The notes beneath the pieces were generated by a model, which made no database searches, was not told the origin of the DNA, and saw only the letters and a program-made list of their open reading frames with translations. A program made the position numbers and the translations under genes. Positions 17,206-25,955 of a stretch of DNA of 64,000 nucleotides are shown here, one piece after another. Each line of letters opens with the position of its first letter. Positions within the stretch are counted from its first letter, which is position 1. The DNA is taken from positions 1-64,000 of the forward strand of contig NZ_LMBZ01000004.1 of NCBI RefSeq assembly GCF_001439635.1. The letters are read 5' to 3'. Source of the DNA: Solibacillus cecembensis (GTDB lineage: Bacteria; Bacillota; Bacilli; Bacillales_A; Planococcaceae).

Positions 17206-17231
17206 GACGAATAACGCAATGATTGGAATCA
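17206..17231 (-). promoter_or_regulatory. Candidate ECF promoter (pair 2)
   Basis: On the minus strand TGATTC (17231-17226) and CGTC (17209-17206) are exactly 16 bases apart, as in ECF promoters (TGAAAC/CGTC). It lies just before the ribosome binding site of the sigma gene. Confidence 0.45.
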
Positions 17232-17260
17232 CTTTTTATCATTTATTTTTTCGGCACACA

Positions 17261-17296
17261 AAAAAATTGCCCGAACGAATCAAATCGTTCGGGCTT
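17261..17296. terminator. Bidirectional terminator
   Basis: A perfect 10-bp stem GCCCGAACGA with TCGTTCGGGC has an A-run on the left and a T-run on the right. It ends the small basic protein gene on the minus strand. Confidence 0.9.
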
Positions 17297-17317
17297 TTTC
17301 AATTCAATTATGCGGGA

Positions 17318-17512
17318 TTAAACACCCATTTTTCTGCGTGTGTTGCTTGTTTTTTTCGTTTGCTGGCTCTTCATTTTTTTCGTTGAAGTATCGCCTTTTG
17401 AGCTTCCTTTAGCTGATGCAGATTGATTTTTTTTATTTTCAAGCTGCTGCTTAACAAGCTCCTGTAAACTCAATTTCTTTTTCGGTGCTTCTGATTGATT
17501 GTTTTCAGTCAT
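17318..17512 (-). CDS. Small basic Lys/Ser-rich protein
   Basis: This 64-residue hydrophilic protein is rich in Lys, Ser, Gln and Thr (SLQELVKQQLENKKNQ, then SKGDTSTKKMKSQQTKKTS), probably disordered after an N-terminal helix. It has a good AGGAGG site and its own terminator. The family is not recognised. The composition would suit a nucleic-acid-binding or spore-associated small protein, but this is a guess. Confidence 0.5.
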   Translation of the reverse strand: MTENNQSEAPKKKLSLQELVKQQLENKKNQSASAKGSSKGDTSTKKMKSQQTKKTSNTRRKMGV

Positions 17513-17690
17513 GTTGATTTCCTCCTTTGAAAGTAGATGTTCATAATTAACGAACTACCTTAACTCTAATTGTAAATGACCATTTGTTGTAAATGCAAAT
17601 GATTCTATCAGTCAGTTTGGATTTTTGCATCCATTGACACGTCTACTTATTATACTACAAAAACGCTACGAACCCCTTATAAATCGAAAA

Positions 17691-17722
17691 AACGCATCCC
17701 CGATTTTTTTCGGGAATGCGTT
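17691..17722 (-). terminator. Terminator of trhO
   Basis: AACGCATCCCCGA pairs with TCGGGAATGCGTT (one G-U on the minus strand) and is followed on the minus strand by a T-run. It lies just past the trhO stop. Confidence 0.85.
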
Positions 17723-17734
17723 TGATTGTTACGT

Positions 17735-18676
17735 TTATACTTCTAATAATCGTAGCGCCTGTTGCACTTGCTCTTCTGTTAAATTATGGCGCACGATATA
17801 ACGATTACGCTCATGTGTTGTACATTCGGGTGTACAGCCACCAAGATGCTTGGCTTCATTTTCCTCAGAGGCAATAATTTGCTTATTACACTCTGGGTTC
17901 GCACAATTAACGTAGCGCTCACATGGCTCCCCATCATAGTGATCACGTCCAACTACGACATGCTCCACCTGATTAATTGGTACCGTTAAACGCTCATCAA
18001 ATACATACATTTGACCATCCCAAAGCTGCCCTTTTGCAACTGGGTCTTTCCCGTAAGTTGCAACACCGCCATGTAATTGACCGACATCGCCGAATCCTTC
18101 ACGCTTCATCCAGCCTGAGAATTTTTCACAACGAATACCGCCTGTACAATACGTTAAAACATTTTTACCTTCAAAAAGTTCTTTGTTTTCACGTACCCAT
18201 TCTGGTGTATCGCGGAAATTTTCAACATCTGGTCGAATCGCACCACGGAAATGACCGACATCATATTCATACGTATTGCGCACATCTAAAACAACTGTAT
18301 TGTCATCTTGCATTTCTTCTAAAAATTGCTCAGGTGATAAGTAACGACCTGTTAATTCATGCGGATTGACATCAGCTTCTAACCCTAAATGTACTAATTC
18401 AGGGCGCGGGCGTACATGCATTTTCTTGAATGTATGACCTTCTGCCTCATCGATTTTAAAAACAATCCCGTCGAATAATGGATCAGCATTCATCATGTCC
18501 ATATAAGCCTTTGTTTGCTCTTTTGTCCCTGATACCGTACCATTAATACCTTCTGTCGCCACTAAAATACGACCTTTTAAACCAATTTCTTTACACGCTT
18601 GTAAATGCGCCTCTGAAAATGCCGCTGGATCTACAATCGTTGTGTAATGATAATATAATAATACTTGATAATTCAT
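17735..18676 (-). CDS. trhO: tRNA uridine(34) hydroxylase TrhO
   Basis: This protein of about 313 residues has an N-terminal acylphosphatase-like domain ([16 protein letters not shown]), a central rhodanese domain ([18 protein letters not shown]...) with the active cysteine in [16 protein letters not shown], and a Cys-rich C-terminus ([17 protein letters not shown]). This is the TrhO/YceA family (B. subtilis YbfQ), which hydroxylates U34 of tRNA. GTG at 18685 is possible; AGGTGG spacing favours ATG 18676. It is monocistronic. Confidence 0.9.
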   Translation of the reverse strand: MNYQVLLYYHYTTIVDPAAFSEAHLQACKEIGLKGRILVATEGINGTVSGTKEQTKAYMDMMNADPLFDGIVFKIDEAEGHTFKKMHVRPRPELVHLGLEADVNPHELTGRYLSPEQFLEEMQDDNTVVLDVRNTYEYDVGHFRGAIRPDVENFRDTPEWVRENKELFEGKNVLTYCTGGIRCEKFSGWMKREGFGDVGQLHGGVATYGKDPVAKGQLWDGQMYVFDERLTVPINQVEHVVVGRDHYDGEPCERYVNCANPECNKQIIASEENEAKHLGGCTPECTTHERNRYIVRHNLTEEQVQQALRLLEV

Positions 18677-18927
18677 ATTTTCCACCTATCATTCAATATA
18701 TTTGCAGGATATACCTGATAGTCTAAAACTACCTTATAATAATAAAGCTTTTGCGCGATAATTTCCATCGGTAATAAGGCTGAATTTTTTGGGTGATTAT
18801 GGACTGTTTTGTATGGTATGTTTAGGGATATATTGCATTCAAATTACGATTACATGTAGTAAGGAGATTGATTGTTTTTCAAGTTAATTTCTTTCCCACT
18901 GCCATTTTCATTCATTCTATTTTTGAT

Positions 18928-19677
18928 TTATTCATTAATAATATGTGTATTTTCAATCCAACAGTCTTTGTTTAGCAGATTCGTTTGTTTGCTATTTAAC
19001 ACAATTTGTACATTAAACTCTGCTGCTTGTTCAAATATTAGCACTTGATCATGTTCTAAATGAATTGTTAATCGTTCGTCTCCCTCGAAGGTATCATCAA
19101 AAATCCGCTTTAACATTTCAAAATCTACTTTTGTGAACTGACCAGCAATTTGAACCTGTTTTATACCAGTTATATTATTTCCCCTTGAATTTGGAACCAT
19201 ATACTTCTCTAATTTCGTTCTCGTTTTTTCATTATTCATTTGTTGAAAGCCAATTTGCATCGGTACATTTTGAAAAAAATCTAAATAACTATTGGTCCAA
19301 GGCATTGTTTTTGAAATTAATTTGAAGAAGAATTCAATTTTTATACTTTCAGGCTGTGAAATTGGAATTTTTTCAGATTTCACTTTTTGCACCAATTGAT
19401 TCAAATCTTTTACATCTAGCATTAAACAAATTAAGCCTCTTTCACCATTATTGTAGGCATCAACCCATTCTTTTTTCCATCCCCCGCCATCTTGATTTTT
19501 TATAGAAATCATCTCAAAATACTCTTTGCCAATCCAAATATTAGTAGCTTTAAACCCTTTTGTACCCTTACCTTTTTTAGGGTTATAGGGTAAACCTACA
19601 TCCCTAATATTTTGCGCAAATTGCCCTTCCATTTGATAGTTTTTATCAACATTAAGTACTAGATGATCGAATTTCAT
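18928..19677 (-). CDS. VOC-family protein with two-module layout
   Basis: This protein of about 249 residues starts MKFDHLVLNVD and has an N-terminal glyoxalase-like half (NIWIGKEYFEMISIKN, GLICLMLDVKDLNQLVQKV) and a second half with a partly degenerate VOC pattern. It resembles the Glyoxalase_3-like proteins (PF13468). The GAGGGGG site precedes ATG 19677, so the frame's upstream Met at 19713 is rejected. It lies 41 bases after the PadR gene and is probably controlled by it. Confidence 0.65.
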   Translation of the reverse strand: MKFDHLVLNVDKNYQMEGQFAQNIRDVGLPYNPKKGKGTKGFKATNIWIGKEYFEMISIKNQDGGGWKKEWVDAYNNGERGLICLMLDVKDLNQLVQKVKSEKIPISQPESIKIEFFFKLISKTMPWTNSYLDFFQNVPMQIGFQQMNNEKTRTKLEKYMVPNSRGNNITGIKQVQIAGQFTKVDFEMLKRIFDDTFEGDERLTIHLEHDQVLIFEQAAEFNVQIVLNSKQTNLLNKDCWIENTHIINE

Positions 19678-19717
19678 CTTGCATCCCCCTCGTATATTAG
19701 TAGTCGAGCGCACGTTA

Positions 19718-20248
19718 TTATTTTGATAATGCTATTACATCTTTAGTAAATTGTATTTGTCGCTGAACGACATTAATCATATTTTCAGAAACTAAACTAA
19801 CAATTGGAGATAAACCTTCTGGGAAATGCTGTTTTTTTATTTCCATTCCATTTACAAGTAAATTTAGCTCTCTTTCTAAATTTACTAATTGTTGTTCTAA
19901 AGCTTCTTGAGCCTGTTCAGGTGAAAGTTCTTCAATAAAAGATAAACCTGCATAAAGTGAAAGTGGATATGGTACACCTGATAATTGTATAGCCTTAAAA
20001 GTTAACAGTTTTAATTGCTCCCTTCCTAAGTCTGTAATAGTATAAATCGTTCTTTGACGATTCCCGTTACTCTCAATTTTTTTAATTTCAATATAGCGCT
20101 CTTTTTCAAGTTTTTTAAGTGCATGGTAAATAGAACCAACCTGTACACCGGACCATCTTTCAGCCTCATTTTCTTGTAACATCAATTGAATATCATAACC
20201 AGACATAGGTTGCATATTTAGCGCGCCTAAAACAAGTAGTTGTGTCAA
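19718..20248 (-). CDS. PadR-family regulator with Vir-type C-terminal domain
   Basis: This 176-residue protein has an N-terminal PadR winged helix (LLVLGALNMQPMSGYDIQLML, GVQVGSIYHALKKLEKERYI, RTIYTITDLGREQL) and a C-terminal helical dimerisation domain (residues about 85-175). It starts with TTG behind AGGAGGAA. A consensus promoter upstream has its -10 box inside an 11-bp perfect inverted repeat, a likely operator for self-repression. It forms an operon with the VOC gene. Confidence 0.85.
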   Translation of the reverse strand: MTQLLVLGALNMQPMSGYDIQLMLQENEAERWSGVQVGSIYHALKKLEKERYIEIKKIESNGNRQRTIYTITDLGREQLKLLTFKAIQLSGVPYPLSLYAGLSFIEELSPEQAQEALEQQLVNLERELNLLVNGMEIKKQHFPEGLSPIVSLVSENMINVVQRQIQFTKDVIALSK

Positions 20249-20263
20249 AATAATATTCCTCCT

Positions 20264-20290
20264 AATTAATTACGCCTCGGCGATTTAACG
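20264..20290. repeat. Fragment of the dispersed structured repeat
   Basis: ATTAATTACGCCTCGGCG matches the first hairpin of the larger repeat found at 35.9, 37.4, 58.3 and 61.6 kb. Only this end is present. Confidence 0.4.
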
Positions 20291-20361
20291 CCTACTGAAA
20301 AAAACTTGCCTTGCATTCATCTCGCCAAATATAAAGGTAGGGGGTCTTCTGTTTAATGAAG

Positions 20362-20412
20362 ATAAAATACTCTACGTTGAGTATTTTATTATTTACAAAC
20401 ATATTTTGTCAA
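20362..20412 (-). promoter_or_regulatory. Promoter and operator of the PadR/VOC operon
   Basis: On the minus strand TTGACA (20412-20407) and TAAAAT (20388-20383) are 18 bases apart. The -10 box lies inside ATAAAATACTC-N6-GAGTATTTTAT (20362-20389), a perfect 11-bp inverted repeat. A repressor bound there would block the promoter. The PadR protein encoded downstream is the natural candidate. Confidence 0.7.
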
Positions 20413-20496
20413 TTTATTGTGGTTAATATTTACAAGAGTTTCATTTTTCACTCAAATAAACTGCCTTATTATATTCGTAATATACAAGGAAAATAA

Positions 20497-20540
20497 AATA
20501 CAAAACAGCGTGAAGGTTTTGCTTCACGCTGTTTTGTATT
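20497..20540. terminator. Long perfect hairpin terminator
   Basis: A 19-bp perfect stem (AATACAAAACAGCGTGAAG with its complement) has T-rich flanks on both strands. It is 112 bases past the lyase stop on the minus strand and is the apparent end of that operon. Confidence 0.8.
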
Positions 20541-20651
20541 AATTTATTATTGATAATAATTTGAGACTTCAATTCCCAAAAATCCATATATTTAAACGGA
20601 TTACTTTTGCGGTTATTGGTTCATTGATTCCTTTAATTATCAATACTAGTC

Positions 20652-22190
20652 CTAATGTAACTTTCCAATCGCAGCCTCTACACAATCAATAAGTTTACCA
20701 GAATGGATTAACTCTCTTAATGCTTGAATGTGAGGATAAAGATATGTATCTTCCTCCATTTTCGGCACAAGTAAAGCAATTTGTTCTAATACTGCCTTTG
20801 AAGCCGAGCCTGGTGATAAATGTTCGTCCACAAACTGATGGGCACTATATACTGATAATAGTTCAATCGCTAATATATATTCTAGTTTCTCAGCTACTTG
20901 GCGGGCTTTTTTCGCCGCATTGTACCCCATTGCTACATAATCTTCCTGATCTGCGCTAGTCGGGATGCTATCCACCGTAGCAGGATGGGATAATATTTTC
21001 ATATCGTTTAAAAGACCCGCTTGTGTATACTGTGGAATCATCATCCCAGAGTTGAGACCTGCTTTCTTGATCAGAAAAGTCGGATACTCTGAAAGCTGAC
21101 CATTGATTAGGCGATTATTTCGTCTCTCTGACATTTTCGCAAGTGCTGTAGCTGCTATACATGCTGAATCTAACTCAATTCCCACATATGATGAATCACA
21201 ATTACATCCCGATATTGCCCCCTCATAGTCCTCTTCTGACCATAAAATCGGATTGTCCGTACATGCATTCATCTCGATTTCTATCGTTTTTAGTGCATCA
21301 TGTAACGTTTTCTTCGCTGCCCCATGTAATTGAGGAATACCACGTAAAGATAATGCATCTTGTAAGCGATAATCAACGTAATTTTTTGCAATCATTGAAT
21401 CACTAAGCATCTTCCTAACATTTGATGCCGTATTTTTTTGCTCCTCATGAGGACGAACACTCATCAATCGTTCATCAAATGCACGTGTCGTTCCTTTTAA
21501 CACCTCAAGCGTCATTGATCCGATAATATCAGCTACTGTAGCAGCTTTCAACATATCATACAAAGCTAATGCTCCAATGCCAGTAGGGCTAGTTGTACCA
21601 CTAGTAAGAGCCAGTCCTTCTTTTGCTTGAAGGACAATTGGTTTCATTCCTACTTTGCTTAAAGCTTCTTGTGCATGTAGGAGTTCGCCATTTACATAGG
21701 CCTTTCCTTCGCCAATCAATACAAGCGCTATATGAGCTTCTATATTTAAATACCCGACAGAACCTTCCCTTGGTGCAAAAGGAGTTAAACCGAGATTTAA
21801 AAACTGTCGATACATTTCTAACGTTTCAACTTGTACGCCTGAAAACCCTTGGCCCAAATTTTGCAAGACCATAAGCATCGTAGCCCGTACGTCTTCCACA
21901 GGTAATGCCTCTCCTACTGAAACAGCATGAGAAAGAAGGATATTTCTTTGTAATTGAGCCGTTTCTTCTGGCGATATTAGCACTGTAGAAAAAGCCCCAA
22001 AACCAGTATTGACTCCGTACATTACTTTTCCTTCTTCGATCCATTTCTCGACTAGTTGGCTTGACCTTTCTACTCTTTGGATGTAGCCTTCAGAAAATTC
22101 GACTAAAGCGCCAAAACGTGCCACAGCTATAAACTCTTCCAAACTAATAGAATCACCAAGTGTTACTTTTTTTATATTTTTGGCACTCAT
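20652..22190 (-). CDS. HAL-superfamily lyase lacking the MIO triad; predicted ergothionase
   Basis: This 512-residue protein is clearly related to histidine ammonia-lyase: YGVNTGFGAFST, LQRNILLSHAVSVGE, NACTDNPIL and HPATVDSIPTSADQEDYVAMG are all present. Where HAL has GSVGASGDLAPLAH, this protein reads GSVGYLNIEAH, so the Ala-Ser-Gly that cyclises into the MIO cofactor is absent; the GNFHG region is also changed (SGCNCDSSYVG). Ergothionase, which eliminates trimethylamine from ergothioneine, is a known member of this superfamily that works without MIO. The adjacent BCCT betaine-type transporter fits such a substrate. GGAGTGG favours ATG 22190 over 22223. Calling it HutH would be misleading; the substrate is inferred. 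Confidence 0.7.
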   Translation of the reverse strand: MSAKNIKKVTLGDSISLEEFIAVARFGALVEFSEGYIQRVERSSQLVEKWIEEGKVMYGVNTGFGAFSTVLISPEETAQLQRNILLSHAVSVGEALPVEDVRATMLMVLQNLGQGFSGVQVETLEMYRQFLNLGLTPFAPREGSVGYLNIEAHIALVLIGEGKAYVNGELLHAQEALSKVGMKPIVLQAKEGLALTSGTTSPTGIGALALYDMLKAATVADIIGSMTLEVLKGTTRAFDERLMSVRPHEEQKNTASNVRKMLSDSMIAKNYVDYRLQDALSLRGIPQLHGAAKKTLHDALKTIEIEMNACTDNPILWSEEDYEGAISGCNCDSSYVGIELDSACIAATALAKMSERRNNRLINGQLSEYPTFLIKKAGLNSGMMIPQYTQAGLLNDMKILSHPATVDSIPTSADQEDYVAMGYNAAKKARQVAEKLEYILAIELLSVYSAHQFVDEHLSPGSASKAVLEQIALLVPKMEEDTYLYPHIQALRELIHSGKLIDCVEAAIGKLH

Positions 22191-22203
22191 ATTTTCCACT
22201 CCG

Positions 22204-23802
22204 TCACTTTTCAAGTTTATCAATAAAGAACATTTTTATTGCGGACAATAGTTGCAGTGTAAAAATAAACAGAACCGCTGATCCGCCTAGTGCGGCTAAA
22301 TATTTTACGCCATCAACCCCTTGTACACCACCAGCAAATGCAACCATAACAAATGCAATAACCCCAATAGACAGTGCCCAAATCATCTTTTGCCAATTTG
22401 GAGGCTCTTCGTCATGTCGACTGTTTTTCGTAGACAGGATCGCAATCGTACGGACCATGGAATCTGCAGATGTTGCAAATGAAAGAATGAGTGTCAGCAT
22501 CACAACGGGAATAAAGATTGCCCCAAATGGTAAGTTTGCCAGGAATGTCCATAAACCGGCAACTGCTCCATTTTCCGTAATCGTTGTTACTAAATCAACA
22601 ACCTTTTCCTGTTGCCAAAATAACGCTGTACCTCCCCATGTACCAAACCAAACGATACTAAACACAGATGGTAAAATCCAGTTAACAATCATAAATTGAC
22701 GAATTGTTCGTCCATAGGAAATCGTTGCAAGAAAAACGCCCAATAAAGGAGCATAGGCAATCCACATTGCCCAATCATATAACGTCCACCACATTACTAG
22801 TGCTTCTCCACCTATTTCTCCTGAATCCAGTCCCCATACCCAAAAGTTTTGTAACCAGTAACCTAAACCAACTGTAGTTGTTCGTAAGCTATATAATGTT
22901 GGTCCTAAAATGATAATTAAAAAAAGAATTATGTAAAAGACTTTGACATTAATATCTGACAAAATACGAATCCCTTTATCTAATCCTTTTAATGCAGAGA
23001 GTGTAAAAGTAATCGTAATTAATAAAGTGAGCGCAAGCCATACCATTGGACCTTGTGGAATACCATAAATCGCTTCAATACCAGATCCTACCAATGCTAG
23101 ACCTGCTCCTAACGATGATGCCAATCCAAGCGCAATTGCTAACACACATAATGTATCAATTATACTAGGCCATATCCCCTTTGTTACCTTCTCTCCAAAC
23201 AAAGGTATTAAAGTTGATGTAACAGATAATGATTGTTTCCGATTAAAATACATATACGCAACAACTAAGCCACTCAGTGAATACATCGCATATGGGATAA
23301 ACGTCCAGTTATAAAAACTGCGCCCCATCGCATAAATGGCTGCAAGTGACGAACCTGCCTCCACCCCTGTCTTATCCATTTCGCCATAAATATTACCAAA
23401 GTAAATAATTGGTTCATTTACTCCGTATGTAACTAACCCTGTTGCGATCCCACCAGTCAATGCCATCGCAAACCAAACAGAAAATTTGAACTTAGGTTTT
23501 GCATCTTCTCCACCTAAACGAATGTTACCTACTTTAGAAAACGTTACGATAATGACAATTGCTAAAGCTAATATAGATACAATTTGGAATAGCCATCCAA
23601 AACTGCGTAAGGATGCTACAAATCCATTTTTAGAAATCTCAGTTAATAATTCATTGTTAAAGATTCCAAGTAGCGCTCCACCCCCAACTATAAGAAACGC
23701 TGGCCAAAATACCCCTTTACGTGTTTTTCCTTTCGTATCCATCTCTTTTTTCACAGTTAATTTTCCATCTATTTTTTTATCCATTTCTTTAACTAATGAC
23801 AT
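22204..23802 (-). CDS. BCCT-family betaine/trimethylammonium transporter
   Basis: This 532-residue transporter has 12 membrane helices and the Trp-rich BCCT signature (WTLYDWAMWIAYAPLLGVFLATI preceded by ALVMW), as well as GLVTYGVNEPIIYFGN in helix 3. BCCT proteins import quaternary ammonium compounds such as betaine, carnitine and choline, usually with Na+ or H+. It starts behind GGAAGGGGGGAG and ends 14 bases before the lyase start, so the two form an operon. The pairing suggests that it brings in the lyase substrate, for which ergothioneine is my best candidate. Confidence 0.88.
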   Translation of the reverse strand: MSLVKEMDKKIDGKLTVKKEMDTKGKTRKGVFWPAFLIVGGGALLGIFNNELLTEISKNGFVASLRSFGWLFQIVSILALAIVIIVTFSKVGNIRLGGEDAKPKFKFSVWFAMALTGGIATGLVTYGVNEPIIYFGNIYGEMDKTGVEAGSSLAAIYAMGRSFYNWTFIPYAMYSLSGLVVAYMYFNRKQSLSVTSTLIPLFGEKVTKGIWPSIIDTLCVLAIALGLASSLGAGLALVGSGIEAIYGIPQGPMVWLALTLLITITFTLSALKGLDKGIRILSDINVKVFYIILFLIIILGPTLYSLRTTTVGLGYWLQNFWVWGLDSGEIGGEALVMWWTLYDWAMWIAYAPLLGVFLATISYGRTIRQFMIVNWILPSVFSIVWFGTWGGTALFWQQEKVVDLVTTITENGAVAGLWTFLANLPFGAIFIPVVMLTLILSFATSADSMVRTIAILSTKNSRHDEEPPNWQKMIWALSIGVIAFVMVAFAGGVQGVDGVKYLAALGGSAVLFIFTLQLLSAIKMFFIDKLEK

Positions 23803-24030
23803 AAGAGCTCCCCCCTTCCAACAACTGTTTTCATTTTATAATGAAAATTCAGAATAGATAATTACAAAATTACAACTTTTTTATAATTTATTTCAAACTA
23901 TTTTAGTGTTAATGATTTTTTTATGATTTATCTCACCAATTAATCAATTAACAATTATTTTTTATCATTATTTTCATAGGGGGATTTTATCTGTTCTAAT
24001 ATTTTGAATACTTTTGGAATGGTACCAAAG

Positions 24031-25509
24031 TTAAAAATTTAATTTATAGGAAAAAGGCGTTTGTCCAACAAGCTGTTTAAACTTTTTATTAAAGTAACTT
24101 TGGTACGTGTATCCACTTAACTTTGAAATTTTTTCCAATGGAAGATCCGTTTCTTTTAATAAACGTTTCGCTTCTCTAATCCGCACTTGATGAAGTACTT
24201 CACTAAATAATTGTCCCGATTCGATGGAAAACCTACGACTAAGTGTACTTTTATTAATTCTAAGCGTATCCGCGCAATCCGTTAAACTCCATTGTGTATC
24301 CCAATAATGCGATTCGATTAAGGCTTGTACTTTCTCAACGAGCGAACTTTTTCCTTCTTGTAGAAGTAAATCTTCATTCTCATTTGATAGGAGTTCCACG
24401 ATAAACACTAAAAGTTCTTGGATAATTTCATAAATAATTGTTTTATTCAACATTTGTTTAAATACTGTATGGTATGCAGTTTCCCATTTTAAGCCCTGTA
24501 TATTATATGATTTCATATAGCGACGGACTTGAGCCAAAACACTTGTAAGCCGAACTCGAACCATTTCTGGATCAGGATAAGGGTTCTTTTATGTTAGAAA
24601 TTCTTGCTCCACCCAATCCTTAATTCCTTTTATATCTCTTTTTTCAAGCATTTCAATCCATTTTCTTTGTTCCAAAGGCGTTAAAACAGGGTCTAATTCC
24701 AACTGCTCATTTTCCTTATTGTTAACGAGCACGATATCGTAACCTTCAAAGAAAACCTTTTCCATTAATCGCTTCGTTTCTAAATAAGTTTCTTTTAAGG
24801 AATGATAAGGTAAGGACTCATTGATTACGATGGCAAGCGGTTCACCTGTTTCTGCCTTCCAATTCAATAAAAACGTATGATATTCTTCTTGCAATACTTC
24901 TACTTTTTAAGTTTGTTGAATACAAAGCACAAAATCGGACAGCGCAAATAACTGCTGATCCGTTGTAAATGTAAAGCTATATAACTTTTCATATAATAAT
25001 GGCAAAGTATTTATATCTGGTGTCAGAAAAGCAATCATTGTAATGGGCGTATTGTTTTTCTTTCCTGTTAATAAGAAATCGGGATAATCAATTAAAAATG
25101 TATCCTCTTCTTTCCCTAAATAATTATTTGCTCGATTTAGCTCACTTCTTAATTGATAACGAATTTGTTGAATATGTTTAATTAAATCTACAGGGGAAAA
25201 CGGGCGAAATAATACATCTTTAGCCCGAAAGCGCAGCCCTCTGTAAGCTGTTCGAAAAATCCGCTCCGATGAAATACCTAACCAATGAATATTATGTTTT
25301 TGAAGTAATTCTCCAAAACTGTCATCATTTTGAGTCCATGATTCCATATCTAATAACAGTAAATCAGGAAGATCCGATTCAAGTGCACACGCAAATTCCT
25401 CAATAGAATCAAATTTCTTTAATTTAATTCCTGTCAATTGTGATTCAATAATCCAGCGAATCCCTTCCCCTTCCAAATAATCTTTCGCTAGCAAATGAAT
25501 TTTCACCAT
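24031..25509 (-). pseudogene. AraC-type response regulator with two in-frame TAA stops
   Basis: One uninterrupted frame of about 492 codons encodes a receiver-like domain (FACALESDLPDLLLLDME, DVLFRPFSPVDL), a linker region and a C-terminal AraC helix-turn-helix (WSLTDCADTLRINKSTLSRR, REAKRLLKETDLPLEKISKL, GYTYQSYFNKKFKQ). It is cut by TAA at 24907-24909 and TAA at 24589-24591, both preceded by a Thr codon, with no frameshift. The segments fit YesN-type regulators in order. The receiver lacks the usual acidic pair, and the conserved Lys is Arg. No histidine kinase is adjacent. It is upstream of, and likely regulated, the transporter/lyase operon. Probably a recent pseudogene; readthrough is an alternative. 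Confidence 0.75.
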
Positions 25510-25533
25510 TATGGCCCCCTTTTTAATTTTCAT

Positions 25534-25955
25534 CTCAGGTTAAGTTGTGTGTAGTGGGCACTTAGGTGTTACCTTAAGACACAGCTTTACCCATGCTGTG
25601 CAGCTCAAGTTTGAACTCTGCTAAACAAAGACTAAAATCCCATTGATTTCACCATTTATAAAAGTAGTCTTTTTACTAATTTTAAATAGACCTTTAATTT
25701 TCTGAATTCTATCAAAATAATACTATTAATAAAATAGGGTTTATCTTATAGACTGTTTTTCATTCAAAGTAATAGCCTAATTTTTAACGCTATTTTCTTA
25801 AACTCTGGTGTTATTAAAACAAAAAGACAGAATTAATCTACACTTTTTGTAGAATGAACTCTGTCTTTCTATTTCGAAAATCCCTTACTAAAATCCCAAC
25901 AACTTCAAGAAAGGGAAGGTAATACAGTCCATTGTTTCAGCTCAATTTTTGAGAT
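25534..25955. other. Gap with terminator of the PhzF gene
   Basis: No gene is seen. A strong imperfect hairpin at about 25823-25867 (AAAGACAGAATT with AACTCTGTCTTT, inner stem CTACA/TGTAG) is followed by T on the minus strand and ends the PhzF-like gene. The rest is AT-rich; 25540-25620 has no recognisable pattern. Confidence 0.6.

Noticed and set aside
20652..22190. Annotation as ordinary histidine ammonia-lyase HutH
   Set aside because: The MIO-forming Ala-Ser-Gly is missing and no other hut genes are nearby, so a histidine-degrading role is unlikely.
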